Below, in pieces: positions 41,906-50,665 of a stretch of DNA of 64,000 nucleotides. Source of the DNA: Bacteroides pyogenes_A (lineage in GTDB: Bacteria; Bacteroidota; Bacteroidia; Bacteroidales; Bacteroidaceae); the NCBI RefSeq assembly GCF_048595595.1, contig NZ_CP184347.1. The stretch is one strand, 5' to 3'. The notes beneath the pieces were generated by a model. It was not told where the DNA came from, did no database searches, and saw nothing but the letters and a program-made list of their open reading frames with translations. The position numbers and the translations under genes are program-made. Every line of letters starts with the position of its first letter. Within the stretch, counting starts at the first letter, position 1.

Positions 41906-41948
41906 AGTATCGCTATGATAGATAAATAATTCTATCCATAGCGATACT
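41906..41948. terminator. Stem-loop terminator at the end of the B12 operon
   Basis: AGTATCGCTATG (41906-41917) pairs with CATAGCGATACT (41937-41948); with one bulge the stem extends by ATAGA/TCTAT to about 17 bp. It also faces the convergent secreted-protein gene. Confidence 0.75.
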
Positions 41949-41951
41949 CTC

Positions 41952-42008
41952 TTAAACGATATTCATAGTACAGCAAGCCAATATAAAAGAAATAATCATT
42001 CTTCTCAT
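41952..42008 (-). pseudogene. Remnant of a secreted-protein gene (signal peptide only)
   Basis: The minus strand reads MRRMIISFILACCTMNIV and stops. Its first 12 codons are nearly identical to the start of the 181-codon gene at 42051-42590 (MRTMIISFILAF). This is best explained as a leftover of a duplicated copy whose body was lost. Confidence 0.5.
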
Positions 42009-42050
42009 AAGCAATCTTTATCTCTATGCAGGCCCAAGCCTGCGACCGTA

Positions 42051-42590
42051 CTACTCGTTAAAACTGTGCATCCAGAATCTCATCAGATGGTTCAGCCTTT
42101 TCCCGTCTTTGGTCGGAATAAACCGGATTTGTTGCCTTAGCTCCACTTCTATCTTCCGGTAAACGGAAACCGGAATAGTGGCAAATGGGCTAAACGTTGT
42201 AAAAGAAAAAGCCACTTCAACTACTTCCCCTGTTTCCGGACTGATATACATACATATACCTAAACTTTGTGTTTTCATCCGCTGTTTCTGAGCTGCAGTG
42301 AACGCATTGTTTACGATGGACAAGCTTTTCGGTTTGGTCCATGTATCTTCCACCACATCGTCAAAATCAAATCCGAATCCGGGCACTTCTTTGGTATCTT
42401 TGAAGATCTGTCGAACATAGGTTAATTTATTTTCTTTGTTATATAACTTTACTCTCTTCCCGGATAGCACGTCGCATTGATAAGTATATCCATCTTCTCG
42501 GAATGTTTTCGTTTCGGTGTAATAATTCGTCTGTGCCGTGGTATAAACGGCGCAGAAAGCCAATATAAAAGAGATAATCATTGTTCTCAT
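42051..42590 (-). CDS. Secreted protein of unknown function
   Basis: 179 residues from ATG 42590 (an upstream in-frame TTG at 42596 is less likely). A short signal peptide (MRTMIISFILAFCAVYTTAQ) is followed by a soluble beta-rich domain including YQCDVLSGKRVKLYNKENKLTYVRQIFKD and a C-terminal IRFIPTKDGKRLNHLMRFWMHSF. The family is Bacteroidales-specific as far as I can judge and has no known function. It directly follows the interrupted zincin-like lipoprotein gene, so the two may be co-transcribed and work together. Confidence 0.75.
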   Translation of the reverse strand: MRTMIISFILAFCAVYTTAQTNYYTETKTFREDGYTYQCDVLSGKRVKLYNKENKLTYVRQIFKDTKEVPGFGFDFDDVVEDTWTKPKSLSIVNNAFTAAQKQRMKTQSLGICMYISPETGEVVEVAFSFTTFSPFATIPVSVYRKIEVELRQQIRFIPTKDGKRLNHLMRFWMHSFNE

Positions 42591-42592
42591 AA

Positions 42593-43920
42593 TCAACAGC
42601 CTTTAGATAGTTTTTGTAAAGAAGTAAAATTCTGAACTCCTGATTTACTATAATCAAAAAGATTGGTAGGATATGCGTCCATAGCTTCGATAGCATTTTT
42701 TGTTGTGTACACTTGGGCCAGTAAGGTTTCATCTGTACTGTTAGGCTGCAAGCCTCCTTTGTTATCAATCATACTTTCTAAGAATGCAATAGCCATCCCA
42801 ACATCTGTCTTCGTATATTGCTCTTCCCACTTACTACCTCGATATTCCGGTAATTTCTTCACATATTGAAACTGTGCATACCGTGCTTCGATCTCCTTGT
42901 TTATCAGCGAAGCCTTATACGAGCCTTCCGTTTCCTGATAAGCCTGAAAGGCGTGCATCATCTCGTGAAACAATTGGTTGCTTTCCATATCGGTAGTGAG
43001 TTTGATACCTGCCGTATTACTATCGAAGAAAAAGCTTGAACCTTCTTTGGGAGGGACGAACTGAATAGTCAGGGTTTTCCCCTTCAATAATTGCTTCAAC
43101 CCATTGTACAGATTGCCTCCTACGCAGTCTTTTTCTATTTTCTCTATCATCTTCTCCAGCTTCTTCCAGTTCGTTTCGGTCATCTTACTGTTTCTGAAAA
43201 TGGAAGATGCTTTGGGAGCAGCAGTGGATGGAGAGAAACCGCTACTGCTGCCTCCACCGCCATGGGCGCCTCCATGCCCCGTCCCTGCATTACCGTCCAC
43301 ATTAATGCTGCCGGAACCGCCACACTCCTCTTCCATTACTCTCTGAAGGCTGATCCAAATACGGGTATGTTTGCAGCTAATACCTTTAGACTCTTCCATG
43401 CCGGGGTATCCCGCATATGCGGCCCTGCAATCATAATAATGATCGCCCCACACCCGTGTTTCGGCAGGCGGGTCCTTAAAGATCAAGCCTGAGGCATTGT
43501 CTGCGCCAAACACATCGTAACTCTTGACGTCGAATACTCCGATCTGATCGGTATCGGCCATGCCCTCTGCATTGCGACTGATGGGAGCGTAGTGCAGGAT
43601 ACCATTTTCCGAGTAAAAGAACCAGATGGTTTCGATAGACTTGCCAAAACGTTCATGGAGCAGCGGCACGAAGTAGCACACTTGTCCGTCTTCTATAAGC
43701 ACGTCGGCATAATCCCACAATGGTTTACCGTACACTTCACAGAACTCGCTCATAAAGGAAGTTTCTTGTTCTACCGCCCATAATGCATTGACAACCGGCT
43801 TCAATCGTTCGTCGGAGCATCGGAAAAGAGCAGATGCGTCGGGTTCCGGATGGCCATCCTCCTTTATACAAGCGCTATCCCCGAGAGTAATAACACATAC
43901 AATAACAGTTGTTTTCTCAT
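42593..43920 (-). pseudogene. Zincin-like lipoprotein gene with a frameshift in the signal peptide
   Basis: The long frame (42593-43804) has no ATG at its start; the first codon offered is TTG, and the frame stays open further upstream. A perfect signal peptide, MRKQLLLYVLLLSG, starts at ATG 43920 in another frame. Adding one G to the G4 run (plus 43879-43882) joins them into ...LLLSGDSACIKEDGHPEPD..., a normal lipobox. The mature protein has a Gly/Ser-rich linker (about residues 162-192) and HEMMHAFQAYQ (HEXXH, 280-284 of the long frame), a zinc-metallopeptidase motif. It is either a pseudogene, a slippage-controlled gene, or a sequencing error in a homopolymer. Confidence 0.75.
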
Positions 43921-44164
43921 ACTATATATTATTAAAGTCTGTATATGTATTAAAGCAGGTAGAACAAATCCATGCACCCGTGTGGATTAGAGTCCGGTGA
44001 GTGAACTTATTTTGTGCTCCAATTTAATAAATTCTTTTTGTTTTTTTTGTATTTACGTCCCTGAAAAGAATCTTTGTTTTGTTTTTATTAACAGTTAGGG
44101 CGAGGTTGCAACTTCTGCCGATGCAGAAGGATAACTATGCTTATCTGATTTTAAAACTGTCCGC

Positions 44165-44242
44165 ATGAACAAGATGTGCCGGACATTCACCTTGATGGTG
44201 TGCTGTGTCTTCGCTTCGCCGGCTTTGTTATGTTTTCTGTGA
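44165..44242 (+). pseudogene. Orphan signal peptide and decayed reading frame
   Basis: ATG 44165 opens a 25-codon frame, MNKMCRTFTLMVCCVFASPA..., which looks like a signal peptide and then stops. Nearby, in the same direction, a second short frame (44293-44391) starts MDNPYDEMFMLNRP. Together they look like the remains of a secreted-protein gene. Evidence is only compositional. Confidence 0.3.
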
Positions 44243-44428
44243 TTACTTGAGTCGTGAAAGGAACTATATGGTAATATGCGCCACAGCTTAGCATGGACAA
44301 TCCCTATGATGAAATGTTTATGCTCAATCGCCCTATCGTTCCATTTTATTGGCTATCGATATTTATTGTACATATTCATGTTGATCTTTAAAGAAATGAA
44401 GCGCCTGTGAAAAAGCAATGTATGTTTC

Positions 44429-44520
44429 GGAAAGTTTCCCACTGGGGAAACAAAAGTTTCCCGCTTGGGAAAATAAAGTTTCCCCAGTGGGAAACTAAAG
44501 TTTCAATAGTGGGAAACTAA
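44429..44520. repeat. Palindromic GTTTCCC/GGGAAAC repeat array, copy 2
   Basis: Four units of the pattern GTTTC...GAAAC, the first with loop ACTG and the third with loop CAGT, in the same order and spacing as at 2227-2300. The last unit, GTTTCAATAGTGGGAAAC, followed by TAAACGAAAC, resembles the sequence right of the mobile element (16449 onward), so this copy shows what the uninterrupted array looks like. Confidence 0.85.
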
Positions 44521-44646
44521 ACGAAACAAATATGCTGTTCGTCCACTCCTGATAATGCACCCTTCGCTTGCTCCCGATAGGCGTCGGCCATTTCCCGATT
44601 GCGGAGCAAAAGGCGGAGCGTATCTCGAAATAATTCGGCAATGTTT

Positions 44647-44677
44647 TTTGATATTTGAAAGATTAGCACTAATTTTG
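44647..44677 (+). promoter_or_regulatory. Promoter of tig
   Basis: TTTG (44647-44650), 19-bp spacer, TAATTTTG (44670-44677): a full match to the Bacteroides housekeeping promoter. Confidence 0.75.
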
Positions 44678-44729
44678 CACCCTCGTTTGAGTATAGAACA
44701 AAGTATAAATCAAATAAATAATTGTCAGA

Positions 44730-46085
44730 ATGAACGTTTCATTACAAAACATTGACAAAGTAAGCGCAGAGCTTACTGTAAAACTTGAGAAAGCCGATTA
44801 TCAGGAGAAGGTGGACAAATCATTGAAGTCGCTCCGCCAGAAGGCTCAAATGCCGGGATTCCGTAAAGGAATGGTTCCGATGAGCCTGGTGAAGAAGATG
44901 TACGGCAAGTCGGTGATTGCGGAAGAAGTAAACAAAGTGTTGCAGGAAGCCATCTACGGTTATATCAGAGAAAACAAAATCAACATTCTGGGCGAACCTC
45001 TGCCCAACGAAGAAAAGCAGAAACTCATAGATTTCGATACGATGGATGCTTTCGAATTCGTGTTCGACATCGCTCTGGCACCCGAATTCAAGGCTGAGGT
45101 AAACGCAAAGGACAAGGTGGCTTACTATACCATCGAAGCCTCTGAAGAGATGATCGAAAATCAGGTGAAGATGTACACCCAGCGCACCGGAAAATACGAA
45201 CAGGTAGACGCTTACCGCGAAGGCGATATGCTGAAAGGCCTGCTTGCTCAGCTCGACGACGAAGGAAATACGAAAGAAGCCGGCATTCAGGTGGAAGGCG
45301 CCGTGTTGATGCCTTCTTACATGAAGAACGACGAACAGAAAGCCATCTTTGCCGATGCGAAGGTGAACGACGTGCTGGTGTTCAACCCCAACGTGGCTTA
45401 CGACGGGCATGCAGCCGAACTGGGATCGCTGCTGAAGATCGACAAGGAAATAGCCAAAGACGTGAAATCCAACTTCAGCTATCAGGTAGAAGAAGTGACT
45501 CGTTTCGTTCCGGGCGAGCTGACTCAGGAAGTGTTTGATCAGGCTTTCGGCGAAGGGGTGGTAAAGACGGAAGAAGAGTTCCGCGCTAAAATCAAAGAGG
45601 AAATCGAAGGCCGGTTTACCGCCGACAGCGATTATAAATTCCTGTTCGATGTTCGCAAACTGCTGACGGATAAGATCGGGAAACTTGAATTCCCCGATGC
45701 CTTGTTGAAGCGCATCATGCTGATGAACAACGAAGAGAAAGGCGAAGAATTCGTGGCTGAAAACTACGACAAGAGTATCGAAGAGCTGACTTGGCATCTC
45801 ATTAAAGAGCAGTTGGTAGAAGCTAACGATATCAAGGTGGAGCAAGACGACGTGCTGAAGATGGCTAAAGAAACCACCAAGGCGCAATTTGCCCAATACG
45901 GAATGCTTTCCGTTCCCGATGACCTGCTCGACAACTATGCGCAGGAGATGCTGAAGAAAAAAGAAACGGTAAACAATCTGGTAAACCGCGCGGTAGAGGC
46001 GAAGCTGGCCGCTGCCTTGAAGTCGCAGGTGAAACTGCAAAACAAAACCGTTTCGATCGAAGAGTTCAACAAAATGTTCGAATAA
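44730..46085 (+). CDS. tig: Trigger factor (ribosome-associated chaperone)
   Basis: 451 residues. The N-terminal ribosome-binding domain contains KADYQEKVDKSLKSLRQKAQMPGFRKGMVPMSLVKKMYG, which includes the GFRKG ribosome-docking signature (residues about 43-47). A divergent FKBP-like middle domain and a helical C-terminal chaperone domain follow. It binds nascent chains at the ribosome exit. The -33/-7 promoter is at 44647-44677 and a strong terminator follows at 46121-46157. The downstream clpP-clpX order is the usual one. Confidence 0.96.
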   Translation: MNVSLQNIDKVSAELTVKLEKADYQEKVDKSLKSLRQKAQMPGFRKGMVPMSLVKKMYGKSVIAEEVNKVLQEAIYGYIRENKINILGEPLPNEEKQKLIDFDTMDAFEFVFDIALAPEFKAEVNAKDKVAYYTIEASEEMIENQVKMYTQRTGKYEQVDAYREGDMLKGLLAQLDDEGNTKEAGIQVEGAVLMPSYMKNDEQKAIFADAKVNDVLVFNPNVAYDGHAAELGSLLKIDKEIAKDVKSNFSYQVEEVTRFVPGELTQEVFDQAFGEGVVKTEEEFRAKIKEEIEGRFTADSDYKFLFDVRKLLTDKIGKLEFPDALLKRIMLMNNEEKGEEFVAENYDKSIEELTWHLIKEQLVEANDIKVEQDDVLKMAKETTKAQFAQYGMLSVPDDLLDNYAQEMLKKKETVNNLVNRAVEAKLAAALKSQVKLQNKTVSIEEFNKMFE

Positions 46086-46120
46086 GCCCGCCGGTTTGCT
46101 CGAAACATAACGTGATACGA

Positions 46121-46157
46121 AAACACAGAGTTTTTATGCAATTATAACTCTGTGTTT
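46121..46157 (+). terminator. Terminator of tig
   Basis: AAACACAGAGTT (46121-46132) pairs with AACTCTGTGTTT (46146-46157), followed by a T run. Confidence 0.85.
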
Positions 46158-46314
46158 TTTTGTGTCTCTGTGTTCTTTTTTGTTTCTTTGCATTCACAAT
46201 TCTGCGAATCCATGTTTTCGCAAGCTTCCGTTGCACGGTTGTGGCAATCGGCAGGTCGGGCTTCGCCCGTTTATCAAGAGGTTTTATTATTTAAATAAAG
46301 AAAGGATTTACAAT

Positions 46315-46977
46315 ATGGATGATTTTAGAAAATATGCCACCAAGCATCTCGGCATGAATGGCATGGTGTTTGACGACGTTATCAGATCGCAAGCCGGATA
46401 TTTGAATCCCTATATTCTCGAAGAAAGACAATTGAACGTGACGCAGCTCGACGTATTCTCGCGCTTGATGATGGACCGCATCATTTTTCTGGGCACGCCG
46501 ATAGACGACTACACGGCCAACACGCTTCAGGCACAGTTGCTTTATCTGGATTCGGTAGATCAGGGCAAAGACATATCGATTTATATTAATTCTCCGGGCG
46601 GAAGCGTGTATGCCGGACTGGGTATCTACGATACCATGCAGTTCATCTCCAGCAACGTAGCCACCATCTGTACCGGAATGGCGGCTTCGATGGCGGCTGT
46701 CCTCCTTGTGGCGGGCACCGAAGGAAAGCGTTCGGCGTTGCCTCATTCGCGCGTGATGATCCATCAGCCGATGGGAGGAGCGCAAGGACAGGCGTCGGAT
46801 ATCGAGATTACTGCCCGTGAGATTCAGAAAACGAAGAAAGAACTTTATACCATTATTGCCGAACATTCGCATACCGACTTCGATAAGGTATGGGCGGACT
46901 CCGACCGCGACTATTGGATGACTGCTCAGGAAGCCAAAGACTACGGTATGGTTGATGAAGTATTGATTAAGAAGTAA
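46315..46977 (+). CDS. clpP: ATP-dependent Clp protease proteolytic subunit
   Basis: 220 residues from ATG 46315 (MDDFRKYATKHLG); the longer reading from 46162 has no homologous look. The serine-protease triad is visible: GMAASMAAVLLVAGTEGKR (Ser in GMAAS), LPHSRVMIHQPMGGAQGQASD (His) and an Asp in the C-terminal VWADSDRDYWMTAQEA region. It forms the 14-mer peptidase that degrades substrates unfolded by ClpX, encoded 2 bp downstream. Confidence 0.97.
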   Translation: MDDFRKYATKHLGMNGMVFDDVIRSQAGYLNPYILEERQLNVTQLDVFSRLMMDRIIFLGTPIDDYTANTLQAQLLYLDSVDQGKDISIYINSPGGSVYAGLGIYDTMQFISSNVATICTGMAASMAAVLLVAGTEGKRSALPHSRVMIHQPMGGAQGQASDIEITAREIQKTKKELYTIIAEHSHTDFDKVWADSDRDYWMTAQEAKDYGMVDEVLIKK

Positions 46978-46979
46978 AA

Positions 46980-48224
46980 ATGGCTGATTCAAAAACAAGG
47001 AAGAAATGCAGTTTTTGTGGGCGTTCAGAGAATGAGGTCGGTTTTCTCATCACAGGGATAAACGGCTACATCTGCGACAGTTGCGCCACACAAGCTTACG
47101 AAATTACTCAGGAAGCTACGGGGGGAGCGGCAAGCAAAGCGGGAGCTAAGCAATTGAGCTTAAAAGAACTGCCCAAACCGATAGAGATAAAGAACTTTCT
47201 CGATCAATATGTCATCGGTCAGGACGACGCGAAGCGTTTCCTTGCCGTGTCGGTCTATAACCACTATAAGCGCCTGCTGCAGAAAGACAATGGCGATGAT
47301 GTGGAAATTGAGAAATCGAATATCATTATGGTGGGAAGCACCGGAACGGGAAAAACATTGCTGGCACGAACCATTGCCAAATTACTCCACGTCCCGTTCA
47401 CGATTGTCGACGCTACGGTGTTGACGGAAGCCGGGTATGTGGGAGAAGATATCGAAAGCATTCTGACCCGCCTGTTGCAGGTGGCCGACTATAATGTGCC
47501 CGAAGCGGAGCGGGGAATCGTATTCATCGATGAAATCGATAAAATCGCCCGTAAGGGGGATAATCCTTCCATCACCCGCGACGTGAGCGGCGAAGGCGTT
47601 CAGCAAGGACTGCTGAAACTGCTCGAAGGATCGGTGGTGAACGTACCTCCTCAGGGAGGGCGGAAACACCCTGATCAGAAGATGATTCCGGTAAACACCA
47701 AAAACATCCTTTTCATCTGCGGCGGAGCTTTCGACGGCATCGAGAAGAAGATAGCCCAACGGTTGAATACGCATGTGGTGGGTTATACCGCTTCGCGCAG
47801 CACCGCCATGATAGATAGAACCAACATGATGCAGTATATTGCGCCGCAAGATTTGAAGTCGTTCGGCTTGATACCCGAAATTATCGGACGGTTGCCCGTG
47901 CTTACTTATCTTAACCCTTTGGATCGCGATGCGTTACGCTCTATCCTCACCGAACCGAAAAACTCGATCATCAAACAGTATATGAAACTGTTTGAAATGG
48001 ATAATATTAAACTTTCGTTCGAAGATTCGGTGTTCGAATATATTGTCGACAAGGCTGTGGAGTATAAGTTAGGAGCCCGCGGATTGCGCTCTATCGTCGA
48101 AACAATCATGATGGATGTCATGTTTGAAATACCGTCGGAGGGTAGGAAAGAATACGAAGTGACATTGGATTATGCTAAACATCAGCTCGAAAAAGCAAAT
48201 TTGGCAAGACTTCAAAACGCTTAA
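46980..48224 (+). CDS. clpX: ATP-dependent Clp protease ATP-binding subunit ClpX
   Basis: 414 residues. The N-terminal zinc-binding domain is CSFCGRSENEVGFLITGINGYICDSC (four Cys). The AAA+ core has Walker A GSTGTGKTLLART and Walker B IVFIDEIDKIARK, pore-loop and sensor sequences, and the C-terminal LGARGLRSIVETIMMDVMFEIP. It recognises tagged or regulated proteins, unfolds them and feeds ClpP. It is cotranscribed with clpP. Confidence 0.97.
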   Translation: MADSKTRKKCSFCGRSENEVGFLITGINGYICDSCATQAYEITQEATGGAASKAGAKQLSLKELPKPIEIKNFLDQYVIGQDDAKRFLAVSVYNHYKRLLQKDNGDDVEIEKSNIIMVGSTGTGKTLLARTIAKLLHVPFTIVDATVLTEAGYVGEDIESILTRLLQVADYNVPEAERGIVFIDEIDKIARKGDNPSITRDVSGEGVQQGLLKLLEGSVVNVPPQGGRKHPDQKMIPVNTKNILFICGGAFDGIEKKIAQRLNTHVVGYTASRSTAMIDRTNMMQYIAPQDLKSFGLIPEIIGRLPVLTYLNPLDRDALRSILTEPKNSIIKQYMKLFEMDNIKLSFEDSVFEYIVDKAVEYKLGARGLRSIVETIMMDVMFEIPSEGRKEYEVTLDYAKHQLEKANLARLQNA

Positions 48225-48291
48225 AATCAGAAGGTAATGGGTTTTGTCGATGATCGCTTTCGTTTTTCCTGAAAATATTAGTTGCCTTTTA

Positions 48292-48322
48292 TTTGAATAT
48301 TACGAAGTTGTTTATAACTTTG
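48292..48322 (+). promoter_or_regulatory. Promoter of recQ
   Basis: TTTG (48292-48295), 19-bp spacer, TAACTTTG (48315-48322). A leader of about 70 nt precedes the recQ ATG. Confidence 0.75.
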
Positions 48323-48397
48323 TTTAGGCTCTTTTGCGAAAAAGAACTTTCTTTTTTAAAACTGAAACAGGCAATTGAATAAAAGCATCTATGTAAA

Positions 48398-50578
48398 ATG
48401 GCAAGGAAGACTAACTTAACAGAAGAACTGAAGAAGCATTTCGGATTTGATAAATTCAAGGGAAATCAGGAAGCGATTGTGAAGAACCTGCTCGCCGGAA
48501 ACGATACATTCGTATTGATGCCTACGGGAGGAGGAAAGTCTCTTTGCTATCAGCTCCCCTCGCTGTTGATGGAAGGTACGGCCATCGTCATCTCTCCGTT
48601 GATTGCGCTCATGAAAAATCAGGTGGACGCGATGCGCAATTTCAGTGAAGAGGACGGAGTGGCCCATTTCATCAACTCTTCGCTGAATAAGGGCGCCATC
48701 GATCAGGTGAAGTCCGATATCCTTGCCGGAAAGACGAAACTGCTCTATGTAGCTCCCGAATCGTTGACAAAAGACGAGTACGTGGAATTCCTGCATTCGG
48801 TGAAGATTTCGTTTTATGCCATTGATGAAGCACACTGCATTTCGGAATGGGGGCATGACTTCCGTCCCGAGTACCGGCGGATACGTCCCATCATCAATGA
48901 GATCGGGAAGGCGCCTGTGATTGCGCTTACCGCTACCGCCACGCCCAAGGTGCAACACGATATTCAAAAGAATCTGGGCATTACGGAGGCACAGGTTTTC
49001 AAGTCTTCTTTCAACCGTCCGAACCTTTATTATGAGGTTCGTGCCAAGACAAGCAATATCGACAAGGATATTATCAAGTTTATCCGGAACAATCCCGAGA
49101 AATCGGGCATTATCTATTGTCTTAGCCGGAAAAAAGTGGAAGAACTGGCTGAAATTCTTCAGGCTAACGGTATTGATGCGCGCGCTTATCATGCGGGGAT
49201 GGATTCTTCCACACGCACACAAAATCAAGATGACTTCCTGATGGAAAAGGTCGATGTTATCGTGGCAACCATCGCTTTCGGCATGGGAATCGATAAACCG
49301 GATGTAAGATTTGTGATCCACTATGATATTCCGAAAAGTTTGGAGGGATATTATCAGGAGACCGGACGTGCGGGCAGAGACGGTGGCGAAGGTCAGTGCG
49401 TAACCTTCTATACAAACAAAGACCTGCAGAAACTCGAAAAGTTCATGCAGGGAAAACCTGTAGCAGAGCAGGAAATAGGCAAGCAGCTTCTGTTGGAAAC
49501 AGCCGCTTATGCCGAATCTTCCGTATGCCGTCGCAGATCATTGCTGCACTATTTCGGTGAAGAATATGCGGAAGATAATTGTGGTAATTGTGACAACTGT
49601 TTAAACCCTAAAAAACAAGTGGAGGCTCAAGAGTTATTATGTTCCGTGATTGAAACGATTGTTGCGGTAAAAGAAAATTTCAAGGCAGATTATATTATAG
49701 ACATATTGCAAGGTAGAGAGACATCAGAGGTGCAAGCCCATCTGCACGAAGACCTGGAAGTCTTTGGATCAGGTATGGGCGAAGAGGATAAAATATGGAA
49801 TGCCGTTATTCGTCAAGCGCTTATTGCCGGCTATCTGAGCAAGGATGTGGAAAACTACGGCCTTCTCAAAGTAACGCCCGCAGGGCAGAAGTTCTTGAAA
49901 AAACCGGTCTCTTTCAAAATAACCGAAGACAATGATTTTGAAGAGGCGGAAGAAGAAACTCCGGCACGCAGTGGAGGCTCTTGTGCCGTAGATCCGGTGC
50001 TTTATTCCATGTTGAAAGATTTGAGAAAGAAGCTGTCCAAGAAACTCGAAGTTCCTCCTTATGTCATTTTTCAGGATCCATCTCTCGAAGCGATGGCGAC
50101 TATCTATCCGATTACGCAGGATGAACTGCAGAATATTCCCGGCGTGGGTGCCGGAAAGGCGAAACGGTATGGAGAGGAGTTCTGCAAATTGATCAAACGT
50201 CATTGTGAAGAGAATGAAATAGAGCGTCCGGAGGATTTGCGTGTGCGTACAGTTGCCAATAAATCGAAGATGAAAGTGTCTATCATTCAGGCGATCGACC
50301 GTAAGGTAGCTTTAGACGATATCGCGCTTTCCAAAGGAATAGAGTTTGGCGAATTGTTGGATGAGGTAGAGGCTATCGTTTATTCCGGCACTAAATTGAA
50401 TATCGATTATTTCCTTGAGGAGATTATGGATGAAGACCATATGCTCGATATATACGATTACTTTAAAGAATCTACCACAGACAAAATCTACGATGCGCTT
50501 GAAGAGTTGGGCGACGAATTTACCGAAGAGGAAGTTCGTCTGGTGCGCATCAAGTTTATCTCTGAAATGGCTAATTAA
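48398..50578 (+). CDS. recQ: ATP-dependent DNA helicase RecQ
   Basis: 726 residues, longer than E. coli RecQ because of a C-terminal extension after the HRDC domain. Motifs: MPTGGGKSLCYQLPS (Walker A, residues 41-55), DEAHCISEWGHDFRPEYRRI (DEAH and aromatic-rich loop), YYQETGRAGRDGG (motif VI), RQC zinc cysteines (CRRRSLLHYFG...NCGNCDNC, about 375-400) and an HRDC domain around 520-600. It unwinds 3'-5' in recombination and replication-fork repair. Confidence 0.96.
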   Translation: MARKTNLTEELKKHFGFDKFKGNQEAIVKNLLAGNDTFVLMPTGGGKSLCYQLPSLLMEGTAIVISPLIALMKNQVDAMRNFSEEDGVAHFINSSLNKGAIDQVKSDILAGKTKLLYVAPESLTKDEYVEFLHSVKISFYAIDEAHCISEWGHDFRPEYRRIRPIINEIGKAPVIALTATATPKVQHDIQKNLGITEAQVFKSSFNRPNLYYEVRAKTSNIDKDIIKFIRNNPEKSGIIYCLSRKKVEELAEILQANGIDARAYHAGMDSSTRTQNQDDFLMEKVDVIVATIAFGMGIDKPDVRFVIHYDIPKSLEGYYQETGRAGRDGGEGQCVTFYTNKDLQKLEKFMQGKPVAEQEIGKQLLLETAAYAESSVCRRRSLLHYFGEEYAEDNCGNCDNCLNPKKQVEAQELLCSVIETIVAVKENFKADYIIDILQGRETSEVQAHLHEDLEVFGSGMGEEDKIWNAVIRQALIAGYLSKDVENYGLLKVTPAGQKFLKKPVSFKITEDNDFEEAEEETPARSGGSCAVDPVLYSMLKDLRKKLSKKLEVPPYVIFQDPSLEAMATIYPITQDELQNIPGVGAGKAKRYGEEFCKLIKRHCEENEIERPEDLRVRTVANKSKMKVSIIQAIDRKVALDDIALSKGIEFGELLDEVEAIVYSGTKLNIDYFLEEIMDEDHMLDIYDYFKESTTDKIYDALEELGDEFTEEEVRLVRIKFISEMAN

Positions 50579-50596
50579 AAAAAGCGAAAAAATAAG

Positions 50597-50641
50597 GCGT
50601 GCAAATGTGCGGTGTTGAATAAAAACCGTATATTTGCACGC
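50597..50641 (+). promoter_or_regulatory. guaB promoter flanked by an inverted repeat
   Basis: TATATTTG (50629-50636) is a good -7 box. GCGTGCAAAT (50597-50606) and ATTTGCACGC (50632-50641) are perfect 10-bp inverted copies, one arm overlapping the -7 box. This suggests a regulator site or an RNA hairpin in front of guaB. Confidence 0.6.
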
Positions 50642-50665
50642 AATAATTTTTAAACGCATAGCCCT

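Larger units (their letters stand above)
43921..44729. other. Long intergenic region before tig
   Basis: About 800 bp without an intact gene. It holds gene debris at 44165-44391, the second palindromic array (44429-44520) and the tig promoter (44647-44677). Confidence 0.6.
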
